From positions 42,317,317 to 42,381,316 of the forward strand of contig BRKX01000001.1 of the NCBI GenBank assembly GCA_026008535.1: a stretch of 64,000 bases of DNA, read 5' to 3'. The notes under the pieces were generated by a model. The model was given only the letters and a program-made list of their open reading frames with translations. It made no database searches and was not told the DNA's origin. Below are positions 23,204 through 35,059 of the stretch, one piece after another; positions within the stretch are counted from its first letter, which is position 1, and each line of letters starts with the position of its first letter. The translations under genes were made by a program, and so were the position numbers. Origin of the DNA: Perilla frutescens (lineage: Eukaryota > Streptophyta > Magnoliopsida > Lamiales > Lamiaceae).

Positions 23204-26200
23204 CTATTGTTGAGGTAGCGCGGGTCTTTTCTCAACCATTTCATATTGTAGGACAAAGTTATCCTGCATCCCGACAGATATAAGAGGAACATCATTTTTT
23301 CCCGAACCTACATTAAAAACATCTACTGCCAAAATATATTGCAAATCATGTACTACAAACCTTTCTTGCCGTTTGCCAGGAATTGGGGTCAAAACAGAAG
23401 TAGCAACCCCTCTCATAACTGTTCGTTTTGACAAGAGGTTCCATATTCTTCACCCTCATGAACCATAACCTGAGATCCTTGTGGTAAAACCATCCTCTGT
23501 TATAACTGCAACAAAATGTTCGAGAGATGGGCTCAGAATGATCTAACATGTACTATATGATTCTTCAATACTATATAAATGGGAGTATTCACTTCTGAAA
23601 AAAAGTATATGGTTGCACTTATCTCCACCTGGAGGGAATTAGCAAGTGAGGATGATTGCTACAGTATTTATTCTTCTTAATGTCACTAACAACTGAGTTT
23701 TCAATAGTTCTTTTGATATAAAATTTAATAATTTTTTTAAGCATTCTAAATATTTTTAGTGAATGTTATTCATGCGGTAATTATTTAAATTTAAAAACTA
23801 ATATCATTTTCAAAATTATTGAAATAAATGATGTTTTTTAGAAATAATTGGTGATTTTAATATAAAATATTTGAATGCAATGCTAATATTTTAACAAGTA
23901 GAACATTAAAACTTTTATTTATAATTTTTTTAATAAACATAATGCAATAAAAAGAAAATATGAAAAATATAAAAAAAAAAGTGAAATAATGGTTGTTAAG
24001 TCAACTGTCCCGGTCAGGCTCATTTGCTCCATTTTTAATAGTTTAGGGGACTAGATGAGAGAAAAAATAGTTTTAAGTGTCGAGCCCGCAAAATAGTTCA
24101 GGGCAGCATGAACCTTTATTCCTTTCAAAAATATTCCCATGAAATACCACATCCAAATTTTGAAGGTGAAGCATACACTCAAGTTAATCTAAAGCATGGA
24201 TGCAATCAGAAAGACAATATAGCAATAATGAGGATACTCAGAACTCATTCAAAAACAAAAGGTATTCGGAACTCAGAACTAATGATTACATCCATTCGAC
24301 CGAGCACAGCATTCTGTAACTTGACATTACTTAAATTCTGGTCCTAATGGCTGTATTGAATCTCATTGTGTGCAATACTAGACACTAGTTATGCAAACCA
24401 CTAGAGATAACAAGTTTCGAGTTGGATTGACATCCCTACAAACCACCATTCTAACTCAATCTCTTTCTTCACAATCTTCTATAGGTTGCAAATATGTCAA
24501 TCTCATAAACAAGATATTTTCTTATATGCTAGCAAGTCCACTCATGTTTATACTAGTACGTAAAGCCATTTCTTGATGTGGCATAAAAATTATCAATAAA
24601 ACAATATGTATCGCGTTTCCCATATGATTTATCATCTATCATTTACAAGATTAGAGCATGTTATATTTAACCTATAAGGTGGCGCATGACTAATGAACTC
24701 ATTTCTTATGGAACTTAGGAAGACATCTTAAATTCTTAATGAACAATTGCTTGTATTAATATGGGATGCTTTTTTTGTTTTTGTTTTTTTTTGAGAAAAA
24801 TATGGGATGCTTGTTAACAACTTAACATATGCACATTTTATTGCATTATCAACTTTTTCACCATCACTTTTGTTACACGTGACATGACCACATATTTATA
24901 ATGTGTTCAGAAGTGTTTGTTGATCAACTAAACAATCATTATTATCTTAGGGGAAATTACTTTCAAATTTATGTGCAAATCGTGAGAACAAAGCTTAGAA
25001 AGGGATAGTATGGATTAGGAACAAAGAAACTTACAGTTCATTAGCTGCAAAAAGTTGTGCCTCATCTTTTGGCATGCTATAACAGGAAATTAGAATCACA
25101 CAATTAGTATCATAATGGTCAAATATTAAATTGTGGGAGACCCTGATGACAGTACCTGTAAAAGATGTAAAACAATGTTTCTGGCCGGAATCTTGCAAAA
25201 TAGCTCTGCTACATATAAACACCATTACAGTGAGCATGGTAGAAAATGAGATCCTTGCACAAAGAAAAAACATGTACAAACATACACAAATAATCTCGCT
25301 TTCGGTGGAGGAGCTTAATTAGTGCAATAAGAGTATCCTTGCATAATGAAACTATGACGAAGTACAAACATAGTAATCTCACCTTCAAAGGAGGAGTCTG
25401 TTTAGCATAATAGCACTCAGGCACACTGAACTCAGGCTCACCTCTGACAGGTTCCTCAGACCAAGGAGATCCAAACTTCTTGTGAAGAGTCTCAGATGAG
25501 TTCAAGTTTAAACCAAGAGTCGTAAGATCAAGTCCCAGAGCAAGAGAGGTCAAAGATGGATTGACCATTTTTATAATGCTCAACAAACCAACCATCCCAA
25601 ATTGATCTGGTACACTTTGGGATCCCTGTGTGGCTTTCATGTCTTTATCTCTAAATGGATTGATGAAACGAGATTGGGACTGCTGCTGGAATTGTTGATA
25701 CTGCTGCATAGGAGGATCATAAGATCCCAAGCAATTAGATGCCCCAAACAAATGATTGTCAAACCTATGATATGGGTCTTGGAAAATGATGTTTATCGCA
25801 TTATAAAATTAAGAAATCATCAACCTTCATAAAACAAAAGATGGAAAATAACAAAATCTATGATGAGAAAAACTAGTAGTTGATATTAAGAAAAATATTC
25901 AAGTCACATAAATAGTTTGGTAATATCAAGCATAAGCCGTGACACACCTCAGGACCATGAAAATGAAGATCTGAGTTGCTAGATGTTACATAGGAAACCC
26001 CTGTGCCATTTATTGAGGAAGCACGATGTTGCTGAGGATGGTGTGATGAATATGAACCACCAAAATTAAAACCAGAAGACCTTCCCATCTGGAAAAAAAA
26101 AGCATCCAACTATTACGTCTCACAAAGTTCCAGATGAAGCGCATCTTCAAGTACAGTAACTTACAGATAATTGCTGAGACTGCTGCATTAAATTTGTCAT

Positions 26201-28478
26201 ACTGTCATGGATCTGTTCTTTTTGGTGAGCGTTCATGCTATATTCAGAACTACCACCAACGTTAAGACCGCCTGCATAACACATCAACAGAAAGGATATG
26301 AATCACTTACAGTCACTAATCAAAAGTTCGCCATCCAAAAAAGAGAACTAGATCCGGATGGTCAAAAATGTAAAAGGGGCAGAATAAAGATTATGGTGGC
26401 ACTACAACTCTTATTACTTAACATAAAATCCAAAGTTTCTATTAACATAAGACTATGAAAGGTAATCCAGTACCAACTAGCTAGCTTTGATACCATAAAA
26501 ATATATGATAATTAATGAGAAAGAATAGTCTCAAAATGAACTTTATGCAGAACACCACAAAATCATCTGGACTTTCAGTGTATAATTGGATGATTAGCTC
26601 ATAAGAGCTGTAGTAAACATATCCCAGAATGTGAAGAATACGAAAGTTTAAGCACCTTTATATCCCGGTAAAGCAGGGAAATCTTCATTTTGAATGCTGA
26701 ATTCTTGGTTCTGTTGGCCAAAACCGATATTATGCTTTTGCATCAAACCTTCATGACAAGGCCGATTAAGATCAATTATACTGACTCACAAAAGTAACAT
26801 ATAATTGATTTTGCTATTTAATTGAATTACCTATTTGACCATGAGAGCCACCAGCGGAAGGAGGACGCCCAGATAGCTGAGGAAAGTCATTTACATCAAA
26901 AGCAGCATTATCATGAGCATTTGACTCATTTAGTAATGCCATATAACTAAAATTATTATTCCCAGCTTGAAATTGGTTTTGAGAGAGTGGCACACCAGCA
27001 CCAGAATATGAATTGCCCAGCATGGATACCACCTGTGGAGCTGAAAAATTAATCTGTCAATCAAGTAGTATTACAGTATTAAAAAAATGATGTAAACTCT
27101 GTAAATTAAACAAAAAATTCTCTCAAGCACAATATATAGAAATCCATACACACTTCCAAAACACAATACCAGCATGAGATGAAAATCACCATATGCACCC
27201 ATGTACACATAATACTACACCTCTCTGATTCATAGTTTGAATGTTTTTGAGCAACTACTAAAAGAATCTGGTAAAACGATATATAAGCAGCCCCCAGCTA
27301 GGATTGACTTTCTGGACATAACTGATTAACAATGTATGCTCTTTTTCATTTCCAATTTAGATATAATCAACCCTAGTTACATGTCATAGACAACATAAAA
27401 TTGCATCAAGATAACCAGAAAAAATAAAAAATTACCCGCCAAATTCAACCGAGAGGCAAGACCAGGGATGTTTCCAACCCCTGTAGAGCTTGCACCCCTT
27501 GACGCATTGCCCCCACCCACAAGACCACCAATAGAATTTGTTATTCGCCCTGTATTTCCCATATTTGGAAGCACACCAGGTCCTAAAAGCATCCAATTGT
27601 AGCAATTAGAGTCCAGAGAAACCAGATTAAACCAATTTAACAGATCACCATTCATACCTCCAGTATTATTAAGACCTGAATGTCCATGTGAACTTCCAAG
27701 TGATAGCTGCATCAAAAGCTCAGCAGCAGTTAATGACATCTTCCAATAAGTAGAGAGATAAAACATAGCATTGTCATGCACATTAAATCCATTCATGTGA
27801 CTATACAGACTATATTAAGAAGACTACACAGACTATATTGAAGAATTAATCTCACTTTAAATCAAGATAGATAGTTATACCTGAGAAAGTGCATTAGGAA
27901 GACTATTTATGGAATATCTCCCATTAGACACACTTCCTGGAGCTTGTTGGACACCATTTGGAAGACCGCCAATATTTGCCGAATTTCTTGATGCATAAGG
28001 TCCGGGCATGTTTGACATGTTAAAGCTACCATGGATATTGTGAAGCCCCTGAATGTTACCTGCCGATGAGAAAGTACATTCTTTGTTTCATTCATCTGTA
28101 GTGGAAATAAATCTCAACTTGAGCAATTTATAGTGCATACCACCAGACTGGTTCAGGACAGCTCCAGAGGAACCCGATTGAGCAGAAAAGGAAGTAGCAA
28201 AAGCTCTTCCAGTGTTATCCGAAATATTTGAATTTGATCCATTCAAACCTGACTGTGTCCCCATTTTCCATGTGAATTTAGTTTATACATAATCCAAAAA
28301 CAAACGCACTTTGATCCGCGAGTGAAACGAGGGATTAAGGTCAAATTCTATTTCATTTCTTTTCTTAATTTTTCAATATATCATGTAATAAACATACATT
28401 AGCAAATTGACAGTCACATAACTCATTAAACCAAGTGAACTATAAGAGAAAATAACTTACACTTAATACCCCCGACAT
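23204..28478 (-). CDS. VIP2: NOT2-family CCR4-NOT subunit (VIP2-like)
   Basis: Scaffold subunit of the CCR4-NOT deadenylase complex; plant NOT2/VIP2 proteins also take part in transcription and small-RNA biogenesis. Fourteen coding exons, in coding order: 28461-28478, 28141-28252, 27881-28059, 27658-27706, 27436-27582, 26831-27040, 26656-26748, 26165-26271, 25946-26088, 25383-25764, 25156-25205, 25035-25076, 23361-23505, 23204-23263; total 578 residues. The N-terminal two thirds are rich in Ser, Gly, Asn and Gln, with VIP2 signatures such as GLHNIHGSFNMSNMPG, LSLGSSHGHSG and MGRSSGFNFGG. The NOT2/3/5 domain spans about 404-578, with LTSLALGLDLTTLGLNL, YSMPKDEAQLFAANELYNRG and WFYHKDLRLWFMRV. 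The exon 9/10 junction is the weak point: the frame-keeping donor is AGGT|GTGTCA, and a Ser/Pro/Gly-rich stretch usual after the HGsDvF motif is missing. Intron 12 is long (about 1.5 kb). Confidence 0.92.
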
Positions 28479-28487
28479 TTTGAATCC

Positions 28488-28511
28488 TCAAAACAAAAGC
28501 CAAAAGGTCAT
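28488..28511 (-). promoter_or_regulatory. Short upstream ORF in the VIP2 leader
   Basis: Just before the VIP2 start codon the minus strand reads ATGACCTTTTGGC, encoding a seven-residue peptide (MTFWLLF) with its own stop nine bases before the main ATG. If the leader exon runs up to the acceptor near 28561 as inferred, this uORF is in the mRNA and could lower translation of the main frame. The transcript start is inferred, not proven. Confidence 0.5.
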
Positions 28512-28599
28512 TCTTCTCCAGATAGAGCTCCTATTACCTTAAACAACTAATTCAAGGCAACCTGATGAAGAATCCACAAACTTTATAAAATTAAACCAG

Positions 28600-28900
28600 T
28601 CTTCAAAATACTTCAACTAAATGGCCCCTGCATCTGCATGTGATGAAAGAAGAAAACACCGAAAACTAATCTTAATCAGGCTAAAAGAAGCAGCAGAACT
28701 AGGTACACCACACTTAGATCAGTCCGAACTGAACCCAACCGAACCAAAACTGCAAAACCGACATGAAACCAAACCGAAAACATTGAACCAAAACCAAACC
28801 GAAGTGGGTGGAGGACCAAACTGAACCAAAACCGAAGCGGTCGGTTTGATTTTCACAAAATAGATTTTTCCAGATTTTTTGGCAGATTTCTTTTCCCATA
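28600..28900. mobile_element. Repeat fragment with CCGAACCGAAACC motifs in the VIP2 5' UTR intron
   Basis: Between about 28720 and 28850 the sequence repeats ACCGAACCAAAAC-like blocks and closes with GAAGCGGTCGGTTTGATTTT. Such alternating CCGAACC/GGTTCGG text is typical of plant TAGGGGTGTGCA-class elements. A second block, AAGGTCGGTTCTCTTCG, lies at 29630, outside the gene. The ends could not be defined. Confidence 0.4.
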
Positions 28901-29250
28901 TTTTTTGACTTATTTTTTCAACCTAACCTAATAAAGCATAACTAATCGAATTCAATTCTGATTTTTAGAAGAAAACATTCTCACCAAGCTGTAATCATGT
29001 TTCTCATAAATATCTATATGAATTATCGAATTGATGAGTGTTTTTTTTTATTATTAATAATGTTTTGTCGGAAAAGGATAACGAAATGCGCCCAGTAAAT
29101 TATTGTGCGTATATTTTATGTTTAATTTAATAATCTTGCAAAACATCCGAAGACAATGAATCTAAAATCATCGATTAAAAACATAACAGACAGAAATGAG
29201 TTCATTAGACACACAATTTAATCAACAAAGTCACAAATCTGAAACTTTAC

Positions 29251-29475
29251 CTTTGCCCGCTGCTGCTGCTGCTGCTGCTCGAGACGGGGAGGGGAGAGCT
29301 TCTACTGCTATTGCGGGGTCGATGGAGGCCCGGTGTTGTTGCTGCTGCTGCGCCTTGTCGGAGGTAGGAAGACGTCAAAGCGATGCGGCGCCGGCGATCA
29401 CTTGTTCGGGCCGCAAGAGCGACGGGAGCGACGGGATTTTCCGATTTGGGATTTTTAGAAATATGTCTGTAGCCT
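29251..29475 (-). other. Probable first (non-coding) exon and promoter region of VIP2
   Basis: This is a GC-rich island in AT-rich surroundings. On the minus strand it ends in a (GCA)n run followed by GGGCAAAG|GTAAAG, a good donor site at 29251/29250. The matching acceptor would be near 28561 (CATCAG|GTTGCC), giving a leader exon that reaches the start codon. This layout, a separate 5' UTR exon, is common in plant genes. The exact transcription start is not visible. The plus-strand open frame here, with poly-Ala and poly-Cys, is an artefact of the triplet run. Confidence 0.6.
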
Positions 29476-29527
29476 AGACTAGACTAGATTGTGCAACTGT
29501 AATCGGCAATGTGAGAGACGGAGACAC

Positions 29528-29553
29528 GGGCTGGGCTGGGCTGGGCTGGGCTC
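29528..29553. repeat. (GGGCT)n short tandem repeat
   Basis: Five GGGCT units lie just upstream of the presumed VIP2 transcription start. The run also gives repeated GGCCCA-like sites on the minus strand. It is not telomeric. Confidence 0.8.
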
Positions 29554-29559
29554 ATGGGC

Positions 29560-30680
29560 TGCCTTCAATTAATCTTTAACTAATTGTGTGAGAGGCTGGG
29601 ATTTTTATTTTTTTTTAAATTAAATTATTAAGGTCGGTTCTCTTCGATTTTTTTTTAATTCCAAACCGAAGCCCAATCGGTTCTCCATCGAAAAAATCAA
29701 CGGTTTTTGTCCGATTTTTCAGCTGCGGTTTCATTCAATACTAACGTGTGGATTCATGTATTGCTCTCGATGATTATTTTTTTTCGAAATAAATATATAA
29801 ACATTGATTGGGATAATAAAAACCTAACTGGAAATAAAAGGCTATAATTTTGAAAATATATATATACCCTAAAATGAAATTAGTGAACTTTAAAATTAAA
29901 GTGAATTAATTTTGTTAAAAAAATTAAATTAATTTAAACTATAGTAAATTGTTAAAAAAAGTAACTTTATTTGAGAATAATGAACCTCAATTTACATGTG
30001 TTAAACTACAATTGAGATGTTATAAACTCATATAATTAAAATAGCAGAGAGGTTGCGTTTGATACTTTCTATGAATGAGTTATATTTTTGTCTGACGTAA
30101 TTTTTTTCTTAAGAGCAAGGTGGGGCAGATCAATTCGACCCAACTCACGCGGCCCACTCGTACGATGATTGGATGGCTCTGATTTTGGGGACTTTGCCAT
30201 CTTGAATTGGTCAAATTTTTTATCTTGCGTACACTTGTCATCACCACGGTGTATTGTGGACTATCAATTGTAGATCTTCATAATTTATTTATTTATTTAT
30301 TTTGGAGAGTATATCTCCTTAATTGTTTGTCTTGTTTTCTATATTGATGAACCGTACAGTGCTGGTTTTTGCAATTTTTATGGTGGAGAGTTGGCTGGCA
30401 TATATATTTTGAGGTTTTGGATGGGATTTCTTTAGGCATCATTGTTATATATGTTGTTATTAAGGAACTTCAATCATCAATCGAGATTGGATGAGTAATT
30501 GACTTTGTTCAACACCTAATTAGTGGTATTGTAGTGGAAGAATGTATAGACTATTTTTAACGATTATTTTGCCTTAAATAATATAACATTTAGACCAGTG
30601 AACATTTACAAGGTGATTTCATAATTGTTTCAGATAAACATCACATTTAATGACTTTTTCAGCTAATTCAATCTGATGTG
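29560..30680. other. Intergenic, no gene seen
   Basis: AT-rich DNA. Apart from the GGTCGGTT block at 29630-29750, probably a TE fragment, nothing structured was found. Confidence 0.5.
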
Positions 30681-30686
30681 TCTGAT

Positions 30687-31288
30687 CAAATTTACACCTA
30701 TTATCCATTTGTGTAGTCGTGTTTTAAAAAGCGAACATATCATATGGATTTAGATATTGAGATGAAGGGCAGGTGGTGTATCTACTCATTTTCTCGATTT
30801 AGATGGGGCTTTTTTACTTTCTTGAAAATGGTTGCACATATGGATATTTAATCAGATATGTCGAATTGAATTGGTCGGGACAAATTTGGGTGTGTTGTAA
30901 CTTGTAACTGCAATAATCATTAAATATTATGTTTTATTTGCAACAATTAAAAGGTCATATTGCAATTTGCAAAATGACATAATTGTTACAAATTTACACA
31001 TGTACCATCCACTTGTGTAGTCGTGTTTTAAAAAAACAAACATACCCTATGGATTTACATATTGAGATGAAGGGTCAGTGGTGTATCTACTCATTTTCTC
31101 GATTTAGATGGGGCTAGTTCGTTTTGTTGAAAATGGTTGCACACATGGATATTTAACTAGATGTGTCGAATTGAATTGGTCGGGACAAATTTGGGTGTGT
31201 TGTAATTGCAATAATCATTAGATATTATATTTTATTTGCAACAATTAGAAGGTCATGTTGCAATTTGCAAAATGACCTAATGGTGATG
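30687..31288. repeat. Tandem duplication, unit about 302 bp
   Basis: CAAATTTACAC opens both units (30687 and 30989). Long blocks are shared, such as ATTGAGATGAAGGG, GTGTATCTACTCATTTTCTC, GATTTAGATGGGGCT, GAATTGGTCGGGACAAATTT and GGGTGTGTTGTAA. Differences are scattered substitutions and a small indel (CTTGTAA is present only in unit 1). No coding frame is shared by the units. Confidence 0.85.
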
Positions 31289-31848
31289 ATTTTGAATTCA
31301 AAAAACTATTTCAAAAGGGTGTGTAAATGATTTTAAATGATAAGATCTTCTAGTCTAAAATGTGTGCCACAACATTAAAAAAATATAGTAAATAGTTTTA
31401 ACAATGTTTATAATAAAAATAAATTTTATTGTATTATAATCAATCATATTTAATATTTAATGATAAGAATTGAAATTTCTAAAAATTATAAACCTAATTA
31501 ATTTTGAATTAATCAATTATATTAACTAAAAAAATTAAATGCTAAAAAATAATTATAAATCCTGATTGGATGGAATAAACCATAAATAGGAATATAAAAT
31601 TAGACTAAATCAAAAGAAATTGAAATTGAAGAAAATTTTGAATGAAAAATTAATAAAATTGATGTTGAGAGTAGTGTGAAACACACGCATTTAACTAATT
31701 ATGTCAGACATTCCGCCAACCGCTAGTGGAAATGGTTTATAATTAATGACATTTTTGTATCCCTCAAAACACACACACACACATATTTGATTAGAGGATC
31801 TCATGCGCGCATTATATGACATCTAATTTTATTTAAGTTCAAATTAGA

Positions 31849-32486
31849 TTTTGGCAAAACATCATTGAGTCCCTATATTTTGATCTTTTGTTTCATATGT
31901 CGATGCACAATTTTTCCGTTTAATAAATCATTGTACTATTATATTTGATCTCATCAAGTCCTTATTTAACGGATATAATGAATTCGTTAACTTTTTCATT
32001 ATTTAAAATATATTATTGTTTAATTAAAAATCAAATCATATCCTATTTGGAAACTTGATATAACTAATATTGTTTTCGAAATAAACTTGTAATCTATTTA
32101 AATCAAATAATAAATTATTTTCTTTAATTTCATCTCTTCCACAACAAATCCATTTGGATCAACCAACTTGAAATCAATATTGTTTTCTTCAATTTCATAT
32201 CTTCCATGACGAATCATGATGAAGCAAGAAAGAAAAAAAAAAAACAAGAACAACCAACTTGAAATCGATGTGGTGTCACTCCATTAATTTTAGTGACTTT
32301 TTCTTATTTATACCCAAATTGATCTCAATTCACAATACGAGGGTCTTTCCTCTTCCGTGGATGAAAGCTTGAAAGTCCAGTATCTTGTGCTTGATGAAAT
32401 TAAATATAATAATACGTACAAGGACTTATTAAAATGAAAAATTGTACATTAACTTAATGATACAAAGGATCAAAGTATAGGGGACC
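31849..32486. mobile_element. Foldback-type element with GTCCCTATAYTTTGATC ends
   Basis: GAGTCCCTATATTTTGATCT (31868) is mirrored by the complement of CAAAGGATCAAAGTATAGGG (32463). The outer GGCAAAACATCA is present only on the left. The interior has a repeated TTCAATTTCATATCTTCC / TTTAATTTCATCTCTTCC block and is non-coding. The class is uncertain. Confidence 0.5.
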
Positions 32487-33228
32487 TATATAAGGACGTA
32501 CATGTTTTATGTATGTATGCATGTATGTATATGGATATAACACTAAACTTTTACTCAATGAAATTTGAAAAAATACATAAAATTAAGAGGGAAGGTATGA
32601 ACGAATAAGTCGCACCACGATATGGCACTCAAAAATCAAAATCATTATGAGACATTTAATGAGAGAGTTGAAACTCAATGGAAAAAATTAAGCCTGCATA
32701 TTTAGCCATCACTGTCTGCGACTTATTTCTTAATAAACGACACATAATTGAGTAGAAGCAACTTAATTTATCCATTCAGAAATTATTAGTTTTGGTGGGC
32801 AGGTCCACCTGAAAATGAGAGCATGCGTGAAATGGGATTAAAATTAAAATTGTCAATATAGTAATATACATTTCACACATCAAACTAAGGCTAGTTTTTG
32901 AATTAAAACAATGAATCTTGCAGACCCATATTGACTTGTTTTTTTACTCTCATACTTGATTTGTGGTATTGAAGAGATTACATGGTTTGTATTGCGGCTT
33001 GAAGTTGGATCACTTGTATAGAAAACTAGCTTTTAAAATTATTGTATCAATAAAATTTTATGTCAGACGTCAGACATATAGGGTATTCGAGATCTACCGC
33101 ATCCCTCGATCTCCATTCTTTCAACTAAAATATCTAAAAATAGTTTATTATTAACAATAACTTGATTTATTAAGTTTTTCCAGGTGACAATCACGATTGG
33201 TTCTGATGATATGATCATCTACCCATTA
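32487..33228. other. Intergenic, no gene seen
   Basis: AT-rich DNA with a short TGTATG repeat near 32511-32530 and no gene. Confidence 0.5.
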
Positions 33229-33409
33229 CTTCCTTAGTTTCAAAATATTTGTTATTTTAGGACTTTAATTTATAATTAACAATTACATTTTTTGGACTAT
33301 TACACCCTCCCTTCTATCTCGCATAAAATCATATCAACTTAAATTTTCCTAAAAATAAAGACAAATTTTTTCTCTATCCTAAAACAACAAATATTTGAAA
33401 GAGAGATAG
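33229..33409. mobile_element. Stowaway-like MITE
   Basis: The left end CTTCCTTAGTTTCAAAATAT and right end CAAATATTTGAAAGAGAGATAG are imperfect inverted repeats flanked by TA (33227-33228 and 33410-33411). At 181 bp it is the complete version of the fragment at 10188. Confidence 0.75.
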
Positions 33410-34179
33410 TATAAATTGAATACTTGCAAGTAAATATGTAGTTAAGCACAAGGTAAGCTTACTACAATAAATTAACTTCATCTTGTAATTAGTATTAATA
33501 TTGTTAGTAAATATTTATTATTCATTAGCTTGTTCATATGTAAATGTGTGAATGAAAATTCTTGAATTTCAATCATATCAATACATTTTAAGTCGAACAT
33601 ATCGCACAAGGCTTGCACAATATAGTTTGTGGGTTTGTTTGAATCCTACAAATACGTACTTTCCAAATCAACCCCATCAAACATGACGTGCATAGTATAC
33701 TTTGTTGGTCATTGCACATAATTAATGAGACGTTACTAATTGAATTGACAAATTGATTATAGCGTGTAATCTGCGGTTTTAGTAATTCGACAGAAGGTTT
33801 TAAACTATTTTTGCGATCATCCTAATAAAATTCGAGTCTAATAAATATTTATTTCGAATGATATTGCGTTGGTTAACCAATGAAATCAAAATCCTATAAT
33901 ATCTATTCACAAATAATCATCTATCCAAATTTGAGCATTGATTGCTTTTTATTTATTTTGCATTTACTCATTTATTATATCAAAACAACCAATATTCCAA
34001 CTATTGAGTCGTTTAGATATTATTAGAAATTGATATCACAATACTCATATTATTTACTTTCTTTAATCCATGTGAGTTACAATGTTGTTGTTCATTATAG
34101 TACATGACTACATAATACACTTACAATTATTCAATATTTTGTAGAACCTAAGCACATCCATGAGTTAATTTGTTGTTTA
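33410..34179. other. Intergenic, no gene seen
   Basis: AT-rich sequence with no coding potential and no recognised element. Confidence 0.5.
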
Positions 34180-34408
34180 CTCCATCCGTTTCTATATAAA
34201 TGTCATTCTAGCATTTTAATTTTGTTTTAAAAAAATGTCATTCTACAATTTTAAGATAGAAAATTTACATTTGTTCCCATTTAATGAATTCAATCATCTA
34301 TATTTAACTTATTTAGTATATTCACACAAGGGTGTATTAGGTAACTCAATTAATTTATTATTTTTTGTGCATTCATTCAAAATGATATTTAAATAGAGAT
34401 GGAAGGAG
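34180..34408. mobile_element. Stowaway MITE
   Basis: The left end CTCCATCCGTTTCTATATAA and right end AAATAGAGATGGAAGGAG are inverted repeats flanked by TA (34178-34179 and 34409-34410). It is 229 bp. Its interior (ATGTCATTCTAGCATTTTAA) is the intact reference for the interrupted copy at 49949-51333. Confidence 0.85.
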
Positions 34409-34849
34409 TATTGTTTTGATTTGAAAGGGTGTTTAAGTACTCTAGTAATTAATTAATTTTAAACGTGGTGTACATGGTAAAATTCTCGGTGCAAATAAAA
34501 ACAAGTGTCAAATGAAACGTTCCACATTCGACAGCCTAACATTACAAAGTTAAATCAATATAAAAATTGATCAAGATCCAAACACAATCATACATGAAGA
34601 AATTCACAAATATATAACTAAATATAAATTTAAATCCGTATTTCAATTTATTTTGAGCCGCGAGAATGCATACCTGGTTCCGAAGAAACATAATCATAAT
34701 AATAGGTACAGTATATGTATATGCCAGAAGCAGAAAGTCCAACGTTTCATTACCAAGATACTCTAAAGGCCGCAATTTCCCAAATTGTCCTAAAATAACT
34801 GGCCATCCCTCATTTTCATAGGCTACTTTGTTGTAATAAGGCGGCACCC

Positions 34850-34859
34850 GCCACGTGGC
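34850..34859. promoter_or_regulatory. Perfect palindromic G-box upstream of the kinase gene
   Basis: GCCACGTGGC is a 10-bp perfect palindrome containing the CACGTG core bound by plant bZIP and bHLH factors. It lies about 90 bp upstream of the TATA box and 200 bp upstream of the kinase start codon, a normal place for a functional element. Confidence 0.6.
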
Positions 34860-34946
34860 TCATACCCTTTTGCCCCACGACTCACGTAATATTAAAAATA
34901 GAAATAACACTCACTCATTTTTTTCTTTTCTTTTCTTTTTTCTTTT

Positions 34947-34954
34947 TATAAATA
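34947..34954 (+). promoter_or_regulatory. TATA box of the PAS kinase gene
   Basis: TATAAATA lies 106 bp before the start codon, after a T/C-rich tract (34919-34945). This implies a leader of about 75-80 bases starting near 34980. Confidence 0.65.
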
Positions 34955-35059
34955 AAATAAAGTGTTCTCTCTCCTACAAAAACCTTCGACGGACCCCCAC
35001 CCCCTCCTCCCCCTGCACCGCCCCCATATGCACGTTTTTGCGCCACCACCCCCACCGCC

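Noticed and set aside
29196..29477. Plus-strand open frame with poly-Ala and poly-Cys
   Set aside because: It is the complement of the VIP2 5' UTR exon. The homopolymers come from a (GCT)n run, and no start context or domain supports it.
29528..29553. (GGGCT)n as telomeric repeat
   Set aside because: Plant telomere repeat is TTTAGGG; this is a short promoter-proximal pentamer run.
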